Below are positions 23,335 to 33,047 of a DNA stretch of 64,000 nt, one piece after another (positions within the stretch are counted from its first letter, which is position 1; every line of letters begins with the position of its first letter). Source of the stretch: Granulicella sp. L56. Its GTDB lineage: Bacteria > Acidobacteriota > Terriglobia > Terriglobales > Acidobacteriaceae. The translations under genes and the position numbers were made by a program. A model generated the notes under the pieces. That model saw only the letters and a program-made list of their open reading frames with translations, did no database searches and was not told where the DNA came from. The DNA lies in contig NZ_LMUS01000006.1 in assembly GCF_009765835.1 (NCBI RefSeq), forward strand, positions 682,001 to 746,000. Reading direction: 5' to 3'.

Positions 23335-23817
23335 CTATTCACTCAGCTTTTCCCAAAAGCTTAAGGGCCTCACAAAGATTGTGAGTATCCCTGGTTCAGG
23401 CTTCGCTACCGCTTTGCCGCAGGTATTTGCGGTCACAATGCCGGTGCGAACCCAATCTTCGGTCGAGTATGGCGTGATATGCAGCCACGAGTACTTCTGT
23501 TGCTTAACTTGGCAAAGGACGAAACCTGCCTGAATCTTAATCTCTGGAGCGTAAGGAAAAGTGGGCCAGTGAGCCGACTCCGCTTGCACACCTCCACCTG
23601 CCGCACCACCTGTCAACCTTAGGACGGCATTCCCACTGCCGTCGATGGGAATAGGGATAGCTTCCTTTCGTTGATCGCCAACCCAGACATTGACATATGT
23701 ATTCGCAATAAGCTTCCCACTACTTCCATTCAATAATTTGACGCGTAGGGTTTGGGCATTGCCTATTGCCCCTGCAGTGGCGACTAGGGCCAAGATCACA
23801 AAACGGAACTTTTTCAC
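23335..23817 (-). CDS. Secreted protein of unknown function
   Basis: A 160-residue product from a GTG start with AAGGAG five bases upstream. The N-terminus is a signal peptide (MKKFRFVILALVATAGAIGN then AQ). The mature part is beta-rich, beginning TLRVKLLNGSSGKLIANTYV, which resembles a small carboxypeptidase-regulatory or transthyretin-like beta fold, but no family can be named. Two Cys residues are present. The gene lies next to an integrase remnant and could be an accessory acquisition. The region from its start to the next gene (about 230 bases) shows nothing I recognise. Confidence 0.6.
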   Translation of the reverse strand: MKKFRFVILALVATAGAIGNAQTLRVKLLNGSSGKLIANTYVNVWVGDQRKEAIPIPIDGSGNAVLRLTGGAAGGGVQAESAHWPTFPYAPEIKIQAGFVLCQVKQQKYSWLHITPYSTEDWVRTGIVTANTCGKAVAKPEPGILTIFVRPLSFWEKLSE

Positions 23818-24049
23818 AGAGTCTCCTTCCCGCATGGTATTGCAACGCTGCAAGTAACGATAAACGCCGTTCTCGTCATGTTCGTGCGATTTAAGCAGCA
23901 AATGATGAAATGATGTCCTCACACTTGAGGGGAAGTTGTGATGCCTTTTGATAACCCTGCCTTAGTGCTTCGTCCGTGCTGTACAAATTTTCCATATCCA
24001 CGCATTTCTTTTTGACTCCCCACCAACCCCTTGCTACCCTTGCCGCACC

Positions 24050-25273
24050 ATGGCCGCCCCTCTGAGCACGTCCCTAACCACCACCTGCTGCATCGTCGGC
24101 GGAGGCCCCGCCGGAATCATGCTCGGCTTCCTCCTCGCCCGCGCCGGAATCGATGTCGCCGTCCTCGAAAAACACAAGGACTTCTTCCGCGACTTCCGCG
24201 GCGACACCATCCACCCCTCCACGCTCCAACTACTCTACGAACTAGGCCTGCTCGAAGAATTCCTCGCGCTCCCCCACCAGCAGCTCACTGAGCTTGCCAT
24301 GGCCATCGGCGGCCAGACGCTTCCCATCAGCGACTTCTCCCACCTCCCCACTCATGCGAAGTTCATCGCGCTCATGCCGCAGTGGGACTTCCTCAACTTC
24401 CTCTCCGCGCAGGCCGCGAAGCTGCCCAACTTCCATCTCCTGATGGAGCACGAAGCGACCAGCCTCATCGAAGCTAAAAACCGAGTCGTCGGCGTTCGCG
24501 CCAACACCCCGTCAGGTCCGGTCGAGATTCGCGCCTCTCTCGTCGTAGGCTGCGATGGCCGCCACGCCATCACCCGTGCCTCCGGCCATCTTCCGCTTCA
24601 CGAAACCGGTACGCCCATCGACATTCTCTGGTTTCGCCTCAGTCGCCACGAAGGCGAGCCGGAAAACGCTCTCGGCAACATCAACTTCGGCAACTTCCTC
24701 ATCCTCATCAACCGCGGCGACTACTATCAGTGCGGCTACATCATCGCCAAAGATACCTTCGTCACCCGCGTCCAGCCCGCAGGCCTCGACGCCTTCCGCG
24801 ACTCCCTCGTGCGCCTCGTCCCATTCTTAAGTGATCGCGTCCACGAGATCACCGGTTGGGACCAGCTCAAGCTTCTCTCCATTCAGGTCAACCGCCTCAC
24901 CCGCTGGTACAGCCCCGGCCTCTTATGCATCGGCGATGCCGCCCACGCCATGTCTCCCGTTGGCGGCATCGGCATCAACCTCGCCATTCAGGACGCCGTC
25001 GCCGCTGCACGCATTCTCGCGCCCGCGCTCAAAACCAGCATCGTCACCGAGCTTACCCTCGCTCACATCCAGAGCCGCCGCGAACTACCCACCCGCATCA
25101 CCCAGGCGTTTCAGGTCATAGTCCACCGTTTTCTGGTTCGCACCCTGGGCCACCCTGAAGCGATCAAACCGCCCCTGCTCCTCCGGCTCTTATCACCTCA
25201 CCCCCGCTTCCGCCGGTTCATGGCCCGATTCATAGGCATGGGCGTCCGCCCCGAGCACATCCAATCTCATTAA
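24050..25273 (+). CDS. FAD-dependent monooxygenase/oxidoreductase (PHBH fold)
   Basis: A flavoprotein of 407 residues in the aromatic-hydroxylase/UbiH-like group. The Rossmann motif is CIVGGGPAGIMLGFLLARAG at 14-33, the middle DG motif is VVGCDGRHAITRA, and the second FAD motif is LCIGDAAHAMSPVGGIGINL. These three motifs define the class. The substrate cannot be assigned; related proteins act on aromatic or polyketide substrates. No clear Shine-Dalgarno is visible before the ATG. It stands alone and converges on the histidine phosphatase. Confidence 0.88.
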   Translation: MAAPLSTSLTTTCCIVGGGPAGIMLGFLLARAGIDVAVLEKHKDFFRDFRGDTIHPSTLQLLYELGLLEEFLALPHQQLTELAMAIGGQTLPISDFSHLPTHAKFIALMPQWDFLNFLSAQAAKLPNFHLLMEHEATSLIEAKNRVVGVRANTPSGPVEIRASLVVGCDGRHAITRASGHLPLHETGTPIDILWFRLSRHEGEPENALGNINFGNFLILINRGDYYQCGYIIAKDTFVTRVQPAGLDAFRDSLVRLVPFLSDRVHEITGWDQLKLLSIQVNRLTRWYSPGLLCIGDAAHAMSPVGGIGINLAIQDAVAAARILAPALKTSIVTELTLAHIQSRRELPTRITQAFQVIVHRFLVRTLGHPEAIKPPLLLRLLSPHPRFRRFMARFIGMGVRPEHIQSH

Positions 25274-25274
25274 A

Positions 25275-25353
25275 ATGTAACCTGACTAAACGCCTTGAAG
25301 CAGTTACATGCTGTCGCAATGTAACCAGTAAAAACCACTCTTGGGGGTTACAT
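25275..25353. repeat. Four alternating ATGTAAC/GTTACAT elements
   Basis: In the 100-base space between two convergent genes the heptamer ATGTAAC occurs at 25,275 and 25,319 and its complement GTTACAT at 25,303 and 25,347. The repeat period is 44 bases for each orientation, so this may be two copies of one unit. Each pair could form a short hairpin, or the sites could bind protein. No U-tract follows, so it is not an ordinary terminator. Confidence 0.6.
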
Positions 25354-25373
25354 AGTATCTTTCTTCACCGAGC

Positions 25374-25958
25374 CTACCCCTCGAATCCCCGGTTCCATGC
25401 CTCGATCACCCTCGTCTCCCGCTCCCATCCCAACACGCTCACGCTGCCCGTTCCCAGCACAAACAGCCTTCCATCCCGCGCCTCCAACCCGACCCAGCGT
25501 GCCGCAAGTACCCGCAAAATATGGGCATGAGCGAACAAAGCCACCCGCCCACCCCCAGCAGCCAAAGCGCGTGCGATCACGCCATCCGCCCGCACGCCAA
25601 CCTCTTCCGCCGTCTCGCCCCCAGCAATCTCATCCTTCCACACCGACCACCCCGGCGTCTCCGCCCGAATCTCCTCGGTCGTCCGCCCCTCGTGGACGCC
25701 ATAGTCCCACTCCATGAGCCCCTCATCTACCTTGGCAACTTCTCCAAACCCGGCAATCGCGCAAGTCTCAAGCGCCCGTTTCATAGGGCTACTGAACACA
25801 GCCGTAAACTCCGTCCCTGCAAGATAGTTACGCAACTCCAGTGCACGCTGCCGGCCATGCTCGGTCAGCCCAACATCCGTCCGGCTGGTGTGTTTCCGGT
25901 TCAAACTCCACTCCGTCTCGCCATGCCGGATCAGCCAAAGCTGCGTTGCCTCACTCAT
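25374..25958 (-). CDS. Histidine phosphatase family protein (phosphoglycerate mutase-like)
   Basis: A 194-residue member of the histidine phosphatase superfamily. The catalytic RHG motif is in [20 protein letters not shown]. The second His lies in [20 protein letters not shown], and the acid residue in the [16 protein letters not shown] segment. Substrate is not determined; relatives act on small phosphoesters or on phosphosugars. The ATG chosen has GGAGAGG upstream; the open frame extends 23 codons further. It is divergent from uvrB, 46 bases apart. Confidence 0.88.
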   Translation of the reverse strand: MSEATQLWLIRHGETEWSLNRKHTSRTDVGLTEHGRQRALELRNYLAGTEFTAVFSSPMKRALETCAIAGFGEVAKVDEGLMEWDYGVHEGRTTEEIRAETPGWSVWKDEIAGGETAEEVGVRADGVIARALAAGGGRVALFAHAHILRVLAARWVGLEARDGRLFVLGTGSVSVLGWERETRVIEAWNRGFEG

Positions 25959-26004
25959 TGCCAACCTCTCCTGTTTTCTGCCTATGTTCTTATATCCTAC
26001 AAAG

Positions 26005-27993
26005 ATGGACTTCCAGCTCTCCACCACCTATAAGCCACAGGGCGATCAGCCCCGCGCCATTGAAGAATTAGTGAGCGGTCTCAACGCCGGAGAGAAAGAC
26101 CAGGTCCTGCTCGGCGTCACCGGCTCCGGCAAAACCTTCACCATGGCCAAGGTCATCTCCGAGTCCAACCGTCCCGCCCTCATCCTCGCGCATAACAAGA
26201 CGCTCGCCGCCCAGCTTTACCACGAGTTCAAGACCTTCTTCCCCAACAACGCCGTCGAATACTTCGTCTCGTACTACGACTACTACCAGCCCGAGGCCTA
26301 CATTCCCGCAGGCGACCTCTTCATCGAAAAAGAAGCCACGATCAACGAAGAGCTGGACAAGCTTCGCCTCTCCGCCACGCGCTCCCTCTTCGAACGCCGC
26401 GACTGCATCATTGTCAGCTCCGTCTCCTGCATCTACGGCCTGGGTTCGCCCGAAGCCTACTATGGCATGTTGCTGCTGCTCGAAAAAGGCCAGAAGATCA
26501 AGCGTGAAGACATCACGCGTCGTCTGGTCGAAATCCTCTACGAGCGCAACGACGTCGACTTCCGCCGCGGGACATTCCGAGTCCGTGGCGACATCATCGA
26601 GGTCTACCCCACCTACGACGAAAACGCCTACCGCATCGAACTCTTCGGCGACGAGATCGACTCACTCTCTCAGATCGATCCCCTCTTCGGCAGTGTTCGC
26701 CAGAAATATTCGCGTCTGCCCATCTACCCAAAGTCTCACTACGTCGTGCAGCCTGAACGCAAAAAGGCCGCCTCTGAATCCATCCTCGAAGAACTCTTCG
26801 AGTGGGAAGCACAACTCGAAAAAGAAGGCCGCCTGGTCGAGTCGCAACGCATCCACCAGCGCACCCGCTTCGACCTCGAGATGATTAAATCCGTAGGCTA
26901 CTGCCACGGCATCGAGAACTACTCCCGCCACATGTCCGGCCGTCTTCCCGGCGAACCGCCGCCAACGCTGCTCGACTACTTCCCGCGCGACTTCCTCATC
27001 TTTATCGACGAGTCCCACGTCACCGTCCCTCAACTCCACGGCATGTGGCACGGCGACCGCAGCCGCAAGCAGAACCTTATCGACTACGGCTTCCGCCTGC
27101 CCTCCGCCCTCGACAACCGCCCCCTTAAATTCGAGGAGTTCGAGTCCCGCACCGGCCAGATCATCTACGTCTCCGCCACCCCCGGCCCCTACGAGCTGAC
27201 AAAGGCTGCCGGAGTCGTCGTCGAGCAGATCATCCGCCCCACCGGTCTCATCGACCCGCCCGTCGAGATCCGCCCCGTCAAAGGACAGATCGACGATCTG
27301 CTCGCCGAGATCCGCGACCGCACCGCAAAAAATCAGCGTGTGCTGGTCACTACTCTCACCAAGCGCATGTCCGAAGACCTCGCCAGCTACTACACCGAAG
27401 TCGGCGTCCGCTGCCGCTACATGCACTCCGAGATCGAAACCCTCGAACGCATCAAGCTTCTCCGCGACCTACGCAAAGGTGAGTACGACGTCCTCATCGG
27501 CATCAACCTTCTCCGCGAAGGCCTCGATCTTCCGGAGGTTTCGTTGGTAGCAATTCTGGATGCCGACAAAGAAGGCTTCCTCCGCTCCCAGGGTTCCCTC
27601 ATCCAGACCATCGGCCGCGCCGCCCGCCATCTCGAAGGCCGGGCCATTCTTTATGCGGATAAGATGACCGACTCCATGCAGCGCGCCATCAACGAGACCG
27701 ACCGCCGCCGCGAAAAGCAGGTCGCCTACAACGAAGAACACGGCATCACCCCGGAAAGCATTATCCGACCGCTCGAAATGGGTCTCGCCGGAATCCTCAA
27801 AGCCGACTACGCCGACCTCACCGACGACGCCGAAGGCATGCCCGACTTCTCCACCCAGCAGGAGCTGGACACCTACATCGGCAAACTGGAATCCGACATG
27901 CGCGAAGCCGCCAAAAAATTCGAATTCGAAAAAGCCGCCAAGCTGCGCGACACAGTAAAGGAGCTTCGTACCAAGGAGTTCTTATTCAGCTAG
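26005..27993 (+). CDS. uvrB: Excinuclease ABC subunit UvrB
   Basis: Damage-verifying helicase-like subunit of nucleotide excision repair. It has 662 residues from [20 protein letters not shown]. Walker A is [13 protein letters not shown]; the beta-hairpin that probes DNA is [12 protein letters not shown]. Helicase motifs include [15 protein letters not shown] and [15 protein letters not shown]. The UVR domain that binds UvrC is at the C-terminus ([20 protein letters not shown]). The open frame extends 39 codons upstream into the divergent gene; the ATG chosen matches all UvrB starts. No Shine-Dalgarno is visible, as for lexA in this window. Confidence 0.98.
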   Translation: MDFQLSTTYKPQGDQPRAIEELVSGLNAGEKDQVLLGVTGSGKTFTMAKVISESNRPALILAHNKTLAAQLYHEFKTFFPNNAVEYFVSYYDYYQPEAYIPAGDLFIEKEATINEELDKLRLSATRSLFERRDCIIVSSVSCIYGLGSPEAYYGMLLLLEKGQKIKREDITRRLVEILYERNDVDFRRGTFRVRGDIIEVYPTYDENAYRIELFGDEIDSLSQIDPLFGSVRQKYSRLPIYPKSHYVVQPERKKAASESILEELFEWEAQLEKEGRLVESQRIHQRTRFDLEMIKSVGYCHGIENYSRHMSGRLPGEPPPTLLDYFPRDFLIFIDESHVTVPQLHGMWHGDRSRKQNLIDYGFRLPSALDNRPLKFEEFESRTGQIIYVSATPGPYELTKAAGVVVEQIIRPTGLIDPPVEIRPVKGQIDDLLAEIRDRTAKNQRVLVTTLTKRMSEDLASYYTEVGVRCRYMHSEIETLERIKLLRDLRKGEYDVLIGINLLREGLDLPEVSLVAILDADKEGFLRSQGSLIQTIGRAARHLEGRAILYADKMTDSMQRAINETDRRREKQVAYNEEHGITPESIIRPLEMGLAGILKADYADLTDDAEGMPDFSTQQELDTYIGKLESDMREAAKKFEFEKAAKLRDTVKELRTKEFLFS

Positions 27994-28011
27994 CCGACTA
28001 ATACCAACACC

Positions 28012-29145
28012 TTACTTAACCGATTTCTTCGTAGCACCCGCTTTGGAAGGTACCGTTTTAGTTGGTTGCACAGACTCACCATTAACCTCATCATCAATTA
28101 ACTGTCCATGAGATAAAAGTAAGGGTGATTTTGATGGTTCTGGGAATTCCATGGATTTTCCCAGTTCAGAGAGGCTTTCTAATTCTTTTTGTTCTTCGGT
28201 TGATTCTTCTTCGTCGATGGAAGCCCGGAACCTCACGGTGAGGCCTAGCTCAATTTGTCCAAATAGACGCTTCGTACCTTGCCTTAAAGCAGTTGTTAGT
28301 TCATGCTTTCTTGTCTTTTCCCCTTCGTAATTTTCGATCGTACTCTTTACGGCTTGGTCAACGACTCCATCAATCGTTTCCGTAATTTTCTTAGTGAATT
28401 CGTCGTAAGCAGCACCTTTGACGCCTAAGGCCTCTACCCGAGCACGAACTTCTCTGATTTCTTCCACCTTCTTCCAAGCATCCAGAAACTTATTCGTTAC
28501 ATCAGCGACCTTCGAAAGCACTGGCAATGCGGCAACTAGAACTATTGTCGGCACCGAAGATGACAATCCCTCTAGTTTGACTTGTTCTCTACTACCGGTA
28601 ATGGCTTCACTATAGTCAGCAAATAACTTACTAATGAATCTCAATTCTTTCGAGAAAGAATCCAGTTCGTTATCAAATAATTCTCTAGGTATAAGAAAGG
28701 AAACATCCGCAGTACCCGGTGCAAGATTAGTTGGAGTTACGTCTAAATTTTTTAAACTGATTGTCGCCGCATGAACATTGTCGAGAAATTCTTTTCTATT
28801 GTTCGATAATTCTTGAACAAACTCGCGTGCTACAGAAGGCGTCATTGCGTTGCGCGAAACGGAATCAGAAACCTCTTGGGCTAGATCACGATCAAAAAAA
28901 CTTTTACCGCCCATTTTCGAAATAGCCTCAATATCGGCTGGATTAAGATGCTGATCAAGTTCAGCGACTGCCTGATTGAGTCTTGTGAGCCCTGCAGCTA
29001 ATGCAGTTTGTTGTGTGGGTTGCCCTGGAGAATTAACCAAAGCCGTAAGGTTGGAGGCAATACTTTCCAAGGTCCGTTGAGTGTCGTAATTCTCCTCAAC
29101 AGTCTCAATAAGATTCAGAACTTCTAAGAAGCGCTCAACTGTCAT
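28012..29145 (-). CDS. Unrecognised AT-rich helical protein
   Basis: A 377-residue protein I do not recognise. Base composition is clearly lower in G+C than its neighbours, suggesting recent transfer. It is mostly helical and charged, with predicted coiled-coil stretches (for example VTNKFLDAWKKVEEIREVRA). One moderately hydrophobic segment is central (SSVPTIVLVAALPVLSKVAD). The C-terminal 60 residues are an acidic then Lys/Ser-rich tail. No signal peptide and no catalytic motif are seen. An upstream TTG would add seven residues. It is a single gene flanked by uvrB and a cupin gene, with no mobile genes beside it. Confidence 0.75.
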   Translation of the reverse strand: MTVERFLEVLNLIETVEENYDTQRTLESIASNLTALVNSPGQPTQQTALAAGLTRLNQAVAELDQHLNPADIEAISKMGGKSFFDRDLAQEVSDSVSRNAMTPSVAREFVQELSNNRKEFLDNVHAATISLKNLDVTPTNLAPGTADVSFLIPRELFDNELDSFSKELRFISKLFADYSEAITGSREQVKLEGLSSSVPTIVLVAALPVLSKVADVTNKFLDAWKKVEEIREVRARVEALGVKGAAYDEFTKKITETIDGVVDQAVKSTIENYEGEKTRKHELTTALRQGTKRLFGQIELGLTVRFRASIDEEESTEEQKELESLSELGKSMEFPEPSKSPLLLSHGQLIDDEVNGESVQPTKTVPSKAGATKKSVK

Positions 29146-29296
29146 AATGGACGAGCATACAATCAAAACCTAACAAAACAAATAACATATTGAGATACTT
29201 GGGCAATCCGCCTCTTGCCCTTTTCGCCACTATTTAATGCCACCACACCCATTCAAAGGGATGCATGAACACCCACCGGCCAAGCCCCAAGAAAAC

Positions 29297-29758
29297 CTAA
29301 GCTGGCTTCACCGGCACCAACCCATGCCTCAGCATCACCTCGGCAAGCGCCTTCGGATTCGGTGGCGCACCCCCGGCAAGCAACTGCCCAATCTCCCTGA
29401 AATACTGCGCACCGAATATCCCCGGAGTAATCACCACCATCGCCTTCGCCGGCTCCGTAAACGGGTTCTCAAAGCCATGCACCGCCCCACGCGGAATAAA
29501 CAGCGTATCTCCCGGCCCCACGTCAATCGTCTTCCCATCCAGCGTCATTCGCAGCTTACCCGCCAGCCCATATCCCACCTCATCGAAACTCACATGCTGG
29601 TGTGGCAGAGGCACTCTTGCCCCCGGCGCTACCGTCATCTCAAACATCGTCATCCCCGCCCCGGTCGAAGGCCCATCAATCAAAAACCGCAGCACAATCC
29701 CGCCCAGCCGAATCTCCTCCACCTGCACCACACCCGCACCCGCCACGTTCTCGCTCAT
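29297..29758 (-). CDS. Cupin-domain protein
   Basis: A 153-residue single-domain cupin. Motif 1 is PHQHVSFDEVGYGLAGKLRM, with two His and a Glu able to bind a metal. Motif 2 is PGDTLFIPRGAVHGFENP, with the third His. The extra C-terminal helix (about 115-153) is not part of the barrel. Function unknown: cupins act as dioxygenases, isomerases or ligand sensors. It is divergent from the DUF302 gene. Confidence 0.85.
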   Translation of the reverse strand: MSENVAGAGVVQVEEIRLGGIVLRFLIDGPSTGAGMTMFEMTVAPGARVPLPHQHVSFDEVGYGLAGKLRMTLDGKTIDVGPGDTLFIPRGAVHGFENPFTEPAKAMVVITPGIFGAQYFREIGQLLAGGAPPNPKALAEVMLRHGLVPVKPA

Positions 29759-29873
29759 CGCTTCTCTCGTTGTCTGGATTTAATTTCCATCATTTATAGC
29801 ACTCCGCGCGATGATCGAAGATCATCATTCCGCTGAATTACATGCCTGATACACTCCGCCAAGGAGCCCACCA

Positions 29874-30260
29874 ATGTCCACCAACGGCCTCATCTCCCAC
29901 CCCAGCCCCTACACCGTCCCCGAAACCCTCGACCGCCTCGAAGCCATCCTCCACACAAAAAACATCACCGTCTTTGCCCGTGTCGATCATAGTGGCGAAG
30001 CGGCGAAGGTCGGCCTCACCATGTCGCCCACGCAACTGCTCATCTTTGGCAATCCAAAGGGCGGCACACCCATCATGATCGCCGCTCCGCTCGCCGCCAT
30101 CGATCTCCCGCTCAAGGCGCTCGCCTGGCAGGATACCGGCGGCAAAGTCTGGTTGAGCTTCAATGATCCCCACTATCTGCAAGGCCGTTACGACCTGAGC
30201 GACGAGGTGCTTAAACCGATTGCCGGCCTCGAAGGCCTTATCCTGCAGGCCATAGCCTGA
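29874..30260 (+). CDS. DUF302 family protein
   Basis: A 128-residue protein with the DUF302 pattern: VPETLDRLEAILHTKNITVF, then FARVDHSGEAAKVGLTMSPT and LLIFGNPKGGTPIMIAAPLA, ending with the conserved NDPHYLQGRY. The family has an alpha/beta fold and no established biochemical role. AAGGAG precedes the ATG. The YdcF gene begins 12 bases after its stop, so the two are probably one operon. Confidence 0.88.
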   Translation: MSTNGLISHPSPYTVPETLDRLEAILHTKNITVFARVDHSGEAAKVGLTMSPTQLLIFGNPKGGTPIMIAAPLAAIDLPLKALAWQDTGGKVWLSFNDPHYLQGRYDLSDEVLKPIAGLEGLILQAIA

Positions 30261-30272
30261 TAACCTTACTCC

Positions 30273-30920
30273 GTGAGATTTCTCAACGGGGCCCTCTTCT
30301 ATCTCTCGGCTATCGTCCTCGCCATTGTGCTCTTCGCGGTGGGCATCTATCTCACCATCCCGACGCACAACACGAGTGCCACCCACTTCGATGCGCTCAT
30401 TGTTCTTGGCTATCCGGCCAATGCAGACGGCACGCCCTCGCCGGAACAGCGTGAGCGTGTCCTCGAAGGGGTCCGTGAGTACAAGGCCGGAGTCGCTCCG
30501 TACCTCATCATGTCGGGCGCTGCTGCGCACAATCAGTACATCGAAGCCGACGTGATGGCGCAACTGGCGCGCTCGCAGGGCGTTCCCGCATCGGCGATTC
30601 TCGAAGATGTACAGGCGCAGAACACCATTCAGAACATCTACTACTCGGCCACCATCATGCACGATCACGGCATGAACTCCGCCGAGATCATCAGCTCTCC
30701 CAGCCATCTTCCTCGGGCGGCGATGATCGTCAACACGCTGAACGTCGACCAGCCCAGCCTCTACATTAACTGGCGCACCCACGCCGCGCATTGGCCGCCC
30801 GAATACAGCATCTTCCGCGAGGCGGCGCTCTACATCGGGGAGGCCCGCAACTGCCTCATTCTCCGCTTCAATGGTTTTCCCTCCACCCGCTTCCTCCCAC
30901 GCGACCGCGCAATTAATTAG
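30273..30920 (+). CDS. YdcF/ElyC-type DUF218 membrane protein
   Basis: A 215-residue protein with one N-terminal membrane helix (FYLSAIVLAIVLFAVGIYLT) and a DUF218 domain in the periplasm. The domain starts DALIVLGYPANADGTPSPEQ and contains the conserved SGAAAHNQYIEADVM, VQAQNTIQNIYYSATIMHDH and SSPSHLPRAAMI stretches. E. coli relatives (SanA, ElyC, YdcF) affect envelope integrity and peptidoglycan or carrier-lipid metabolism. It starts at GTG. Confidence 0.85.
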   Translation: MRFLNGALFYLSAIVLAIVLFAVGIYLTIPTHNTSATHFDALIVLGYPANADGTPSPEQRERVLEGVREYKAGVAPYLIMSGAAAHNQYIEADVMAQLARSQGVPASAILEDVQAQNTIQNIYYSATIMHDHGMNSAEIISSPSHLPRAAMIVNTLNVDQPSLYINWRTHAAHWPPEYSIFREAALYIGEARNCLILRFNGFPSTRFLPRDRAIN

Positions 30921-31025
30921 CGCCCTGCCCGCATTGGGGAGCCAAAAACCGCATTCTTCGGGTAGGATCGTTGTGCACCATAAAGTAAACGTTATCTCAC
31001 CGTCTAATTCACGAAGGACTTATCC

Positions 31026-32924
31026 ATGCGCCTCGAAAAATTTGCCGCCGTCCTCCTTGCCGGTCTGCCTCTCGCCGTCATGGCCCAGCAGCCCGCCACG
31101 CTGACCATCGACACTGCCAAGCCCATCGCCGCCGTCAGCCCCACCCTCTATGGCCTTATGACGGAAGAGATTAATTACTCCTACGATGGCGGCCTTTACG
31201 CCGAACTGGTCAACAACCGCACCTTCCAATCGAATCGCGGCCCCAGCACTGCGGACTGGACTATTCTCGAGAACGGCGACGCCCGCGCCACCATGGCCAT
31301 CGACAAGACGACTGGCCCAAGCGAAGCGCTTCCCCTCAGCCTCAAGCTCACCGTCGACACAGCCGCCGCTAAATCTGAGGCAGGGATCGTCAATAGCGGC
31401 TACTGGGGCATCCCCGTCCGGCCGTCGGAGCAGTATCACGGCTCCTTCTACGCCAAGACCGACAGCGTAAGCATCGGTGCCGTCACCATCCGCATCATCA
31501 ACAACGATACCGGAGCCACCGAAGCTACTGCCACCGTTCCTACTCTCAGCACCGAGTGGAAGCGTTACGAGTACACGTTGAAGACCGGAGCCGTCACCGC
31601 CTCTGCAGCCAACCATCTCACTCTCTCGGTCGAGCACCCCGGCACTGCATGGTTCTCGCTGGTCTCGCTCTTCCCGCCGACCTATCAGAACACGCCGAAC
31701 GGCAATCGCATCGACCTCATGCAAAAGCTTGCTGCCATGCATCCGGCCTTCCTGCGTTTTCCCGGCGGCAACTACCTCGAAGGCGATCACATCAACGAGC
31801 GTTACGAGTGGAAGAAGACCATCGGTTCGCTCGTCGATCGCCCGACACATCCCAGTCCGTGGAACTATCACTCCTCCGATGGACTCGGCCTGCTTGAATT
31901 CTTCGAGTGGTGTGAAGACCTGCACATGCAGCCGCTGCTCGCCGTCTATGCCGGTTACTCCATGCGACAGGAGCACGTCGACGCCGGTGTCGGCCTCGAG
32001 CCCTATGTACAGGACGCTCTCGACGAGATCGAATACGCCACCGGCAGCACCTCGACCAAGTGGGGAGCCATCCGCGCCAAAGACGGCCATCCTGCGCCGT
32101 TCCACATCAACTACATCGAAGTAGGCAACGAAGACTGGTTCGATAAGTCCGGCAGCTACAGCGGCCGTTACGCCCAGTTCTACAAAGCCATCAAGGCGGC
32201 CTACCCCGACATCCAGATCATCGCGACCGCACCCGTCACCGGCATTCGTGCCGATGTCGTCGACGACCACTTCTACCGCTCCGCACAGGAGTTCTTCAAT
32301 GACGTTCACCACTACGACAAGACTGACCGCAATGGTCCCAAGGTCATGGTCGGCGAGTGGGCCACGCGTGAAGGCTCACCCACCACCAACATGGGCGCGG
32401 CCCTCGGCGACGCTGCATGGATGACGGGCATGGAGCGCAACAGCGACATCGTCGTGCTCGCCAGCTATGCTCCACTGTTCGTCAACGTCAACCCCGGCGG
32501 CATGCAGTGGCCCAGCGACCTGATCGGCTACGACGCGCTCAACAGCTACGGTTCGCCCAGCTATTACGCGCAGGCGATGTTCAGCACGCACCTCGGCGAC
32601 CATGTGCTCGACTCGAAGCTCGACGCTACCAACCCGCGCCTCTTCGATTCGGTGACGGTCGACTCCAAGCATCACCGCGTCATCGTGAAGCTGGTGAACG
32701 GTTCGTCGCAGCCGCAGGCCGTTAGCATCAATCTCTCCGGCGCAAAGGTACACAGCAACGCCCACGTCACCACTCTTGGCGCTCCTACCACCGAGGCCAC
32801 CAACTCCATCACCGACCCCACGCGCATCGTTCCCGTCGTCAGCACGATCTCGAACGCTGCATCCACCTTCACCCACACCGTACCCCGCTACTCCATCCAG
32901 ATCCTCGATCTCGACCTCAACTAA
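31026..32924 (+). CDS. Secreted alpha-L-arabinofuranosidase (GH51)
   Basis: Releases terminal arabinose from arabinan, arabinoxylan or pectin side chains. It has 632 residues with a signal peptide (MRLEKFAAVLLAGLPLAVMA). A carbohydrate-binding-like beta domain follows. The GH51 barrel has MHPAFLRFPGGNYLEGDHIN, the acid/base Glu in YIEVGNEDWFDKSG, and the nucleophile Glu in KVMVGEWATREGS. The C-terminal beta-sandwich ends the protein. Export fits polysaccharide degradation outside the cytoplasm. It is followed by a strong terminator. Confidence 0.93.
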   Translation: MRLEKFAAVLLAGLPLAVMAQQPATLTIDTAKPIAAVSPTLYGLMTEEINYSYDGGLYAELVNNRTFQSNRGPSTADWTILENGDARATMAIDKTTGPSEALPLSLKLTVDTAAAKSEAGIVNSGYWGIPVRPSEQYHGSFYAKTDSVSIGAVTIRIINNDTGATEATATVPTLSTEWKRYEYTLKTGAVTASAANHLTLSVEHPGTAWFSLVSLFPPTYQNTPNGNRIDLMQKLAAMHPAFLRFPGGNYLEGDHINERYEWKKTIGSLVDRPTHPSPWNYHSSDGLGLLEFFEWCEDLHMQPLLAVYAGYSMRQEHVDAGVGLEPYVQDALDEIEYATGSTSTKWGAIRAKDGHPAPFHINYIEVGNEDWFDKSGSYSGRYAQFYKAIKAAYPDIQIIATAPVTGIRADVVDDHFYRSAQEFFNDVHHYDKTDRNGPKVMVGEWATREGSPTTNMGAALGDAAWMTGMERNSDIVVLASYAPLFVNVNPGGMQWPSDLIGYDALNSYGSPSYYAQAMFSTHLGDHVLDSKLDATNPRLFDSVTVDSKHHRVIVKLVNGSSQPQAVSINLSGAKVHSNAHVTTLGAPTTEATNSITDPTRIVPVVSTISNAASTFTHTVPRYSIQILDLDLN

Positions 32925-32937
32925 TTCAACCCCGCGC

Positions 32938-32983
32938 GGCCCATCCTTTCGCCTTGATCGAGGCGAAAGGATGGGCCGTTTTT
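32938..32983 (+). terminator. Strong rho-independent terminator after GH51
   Basis: A perfect 17-base-pair stem (GGCCCATCCTTTCGCCT with its complement) closes a 6-base loop and is followed by GTTTTTATTT. It lies 14 bases after the arabinofuranosidase stop. Confidence 0.9.
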
Positions 32984-33047
32984 ATTTGCAATCACCTTCG
33001 CAGCATCTAATCTGAATGTGCCAAATTTAAAGTTCTGGAGCGATCCC

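Noticed and set aside
25888..26004. 39-codon extension of UvrB
   Set aside because: It runs over the start of the divergent phosphatase, and every known UvrB starts at the MDFQL-like position.
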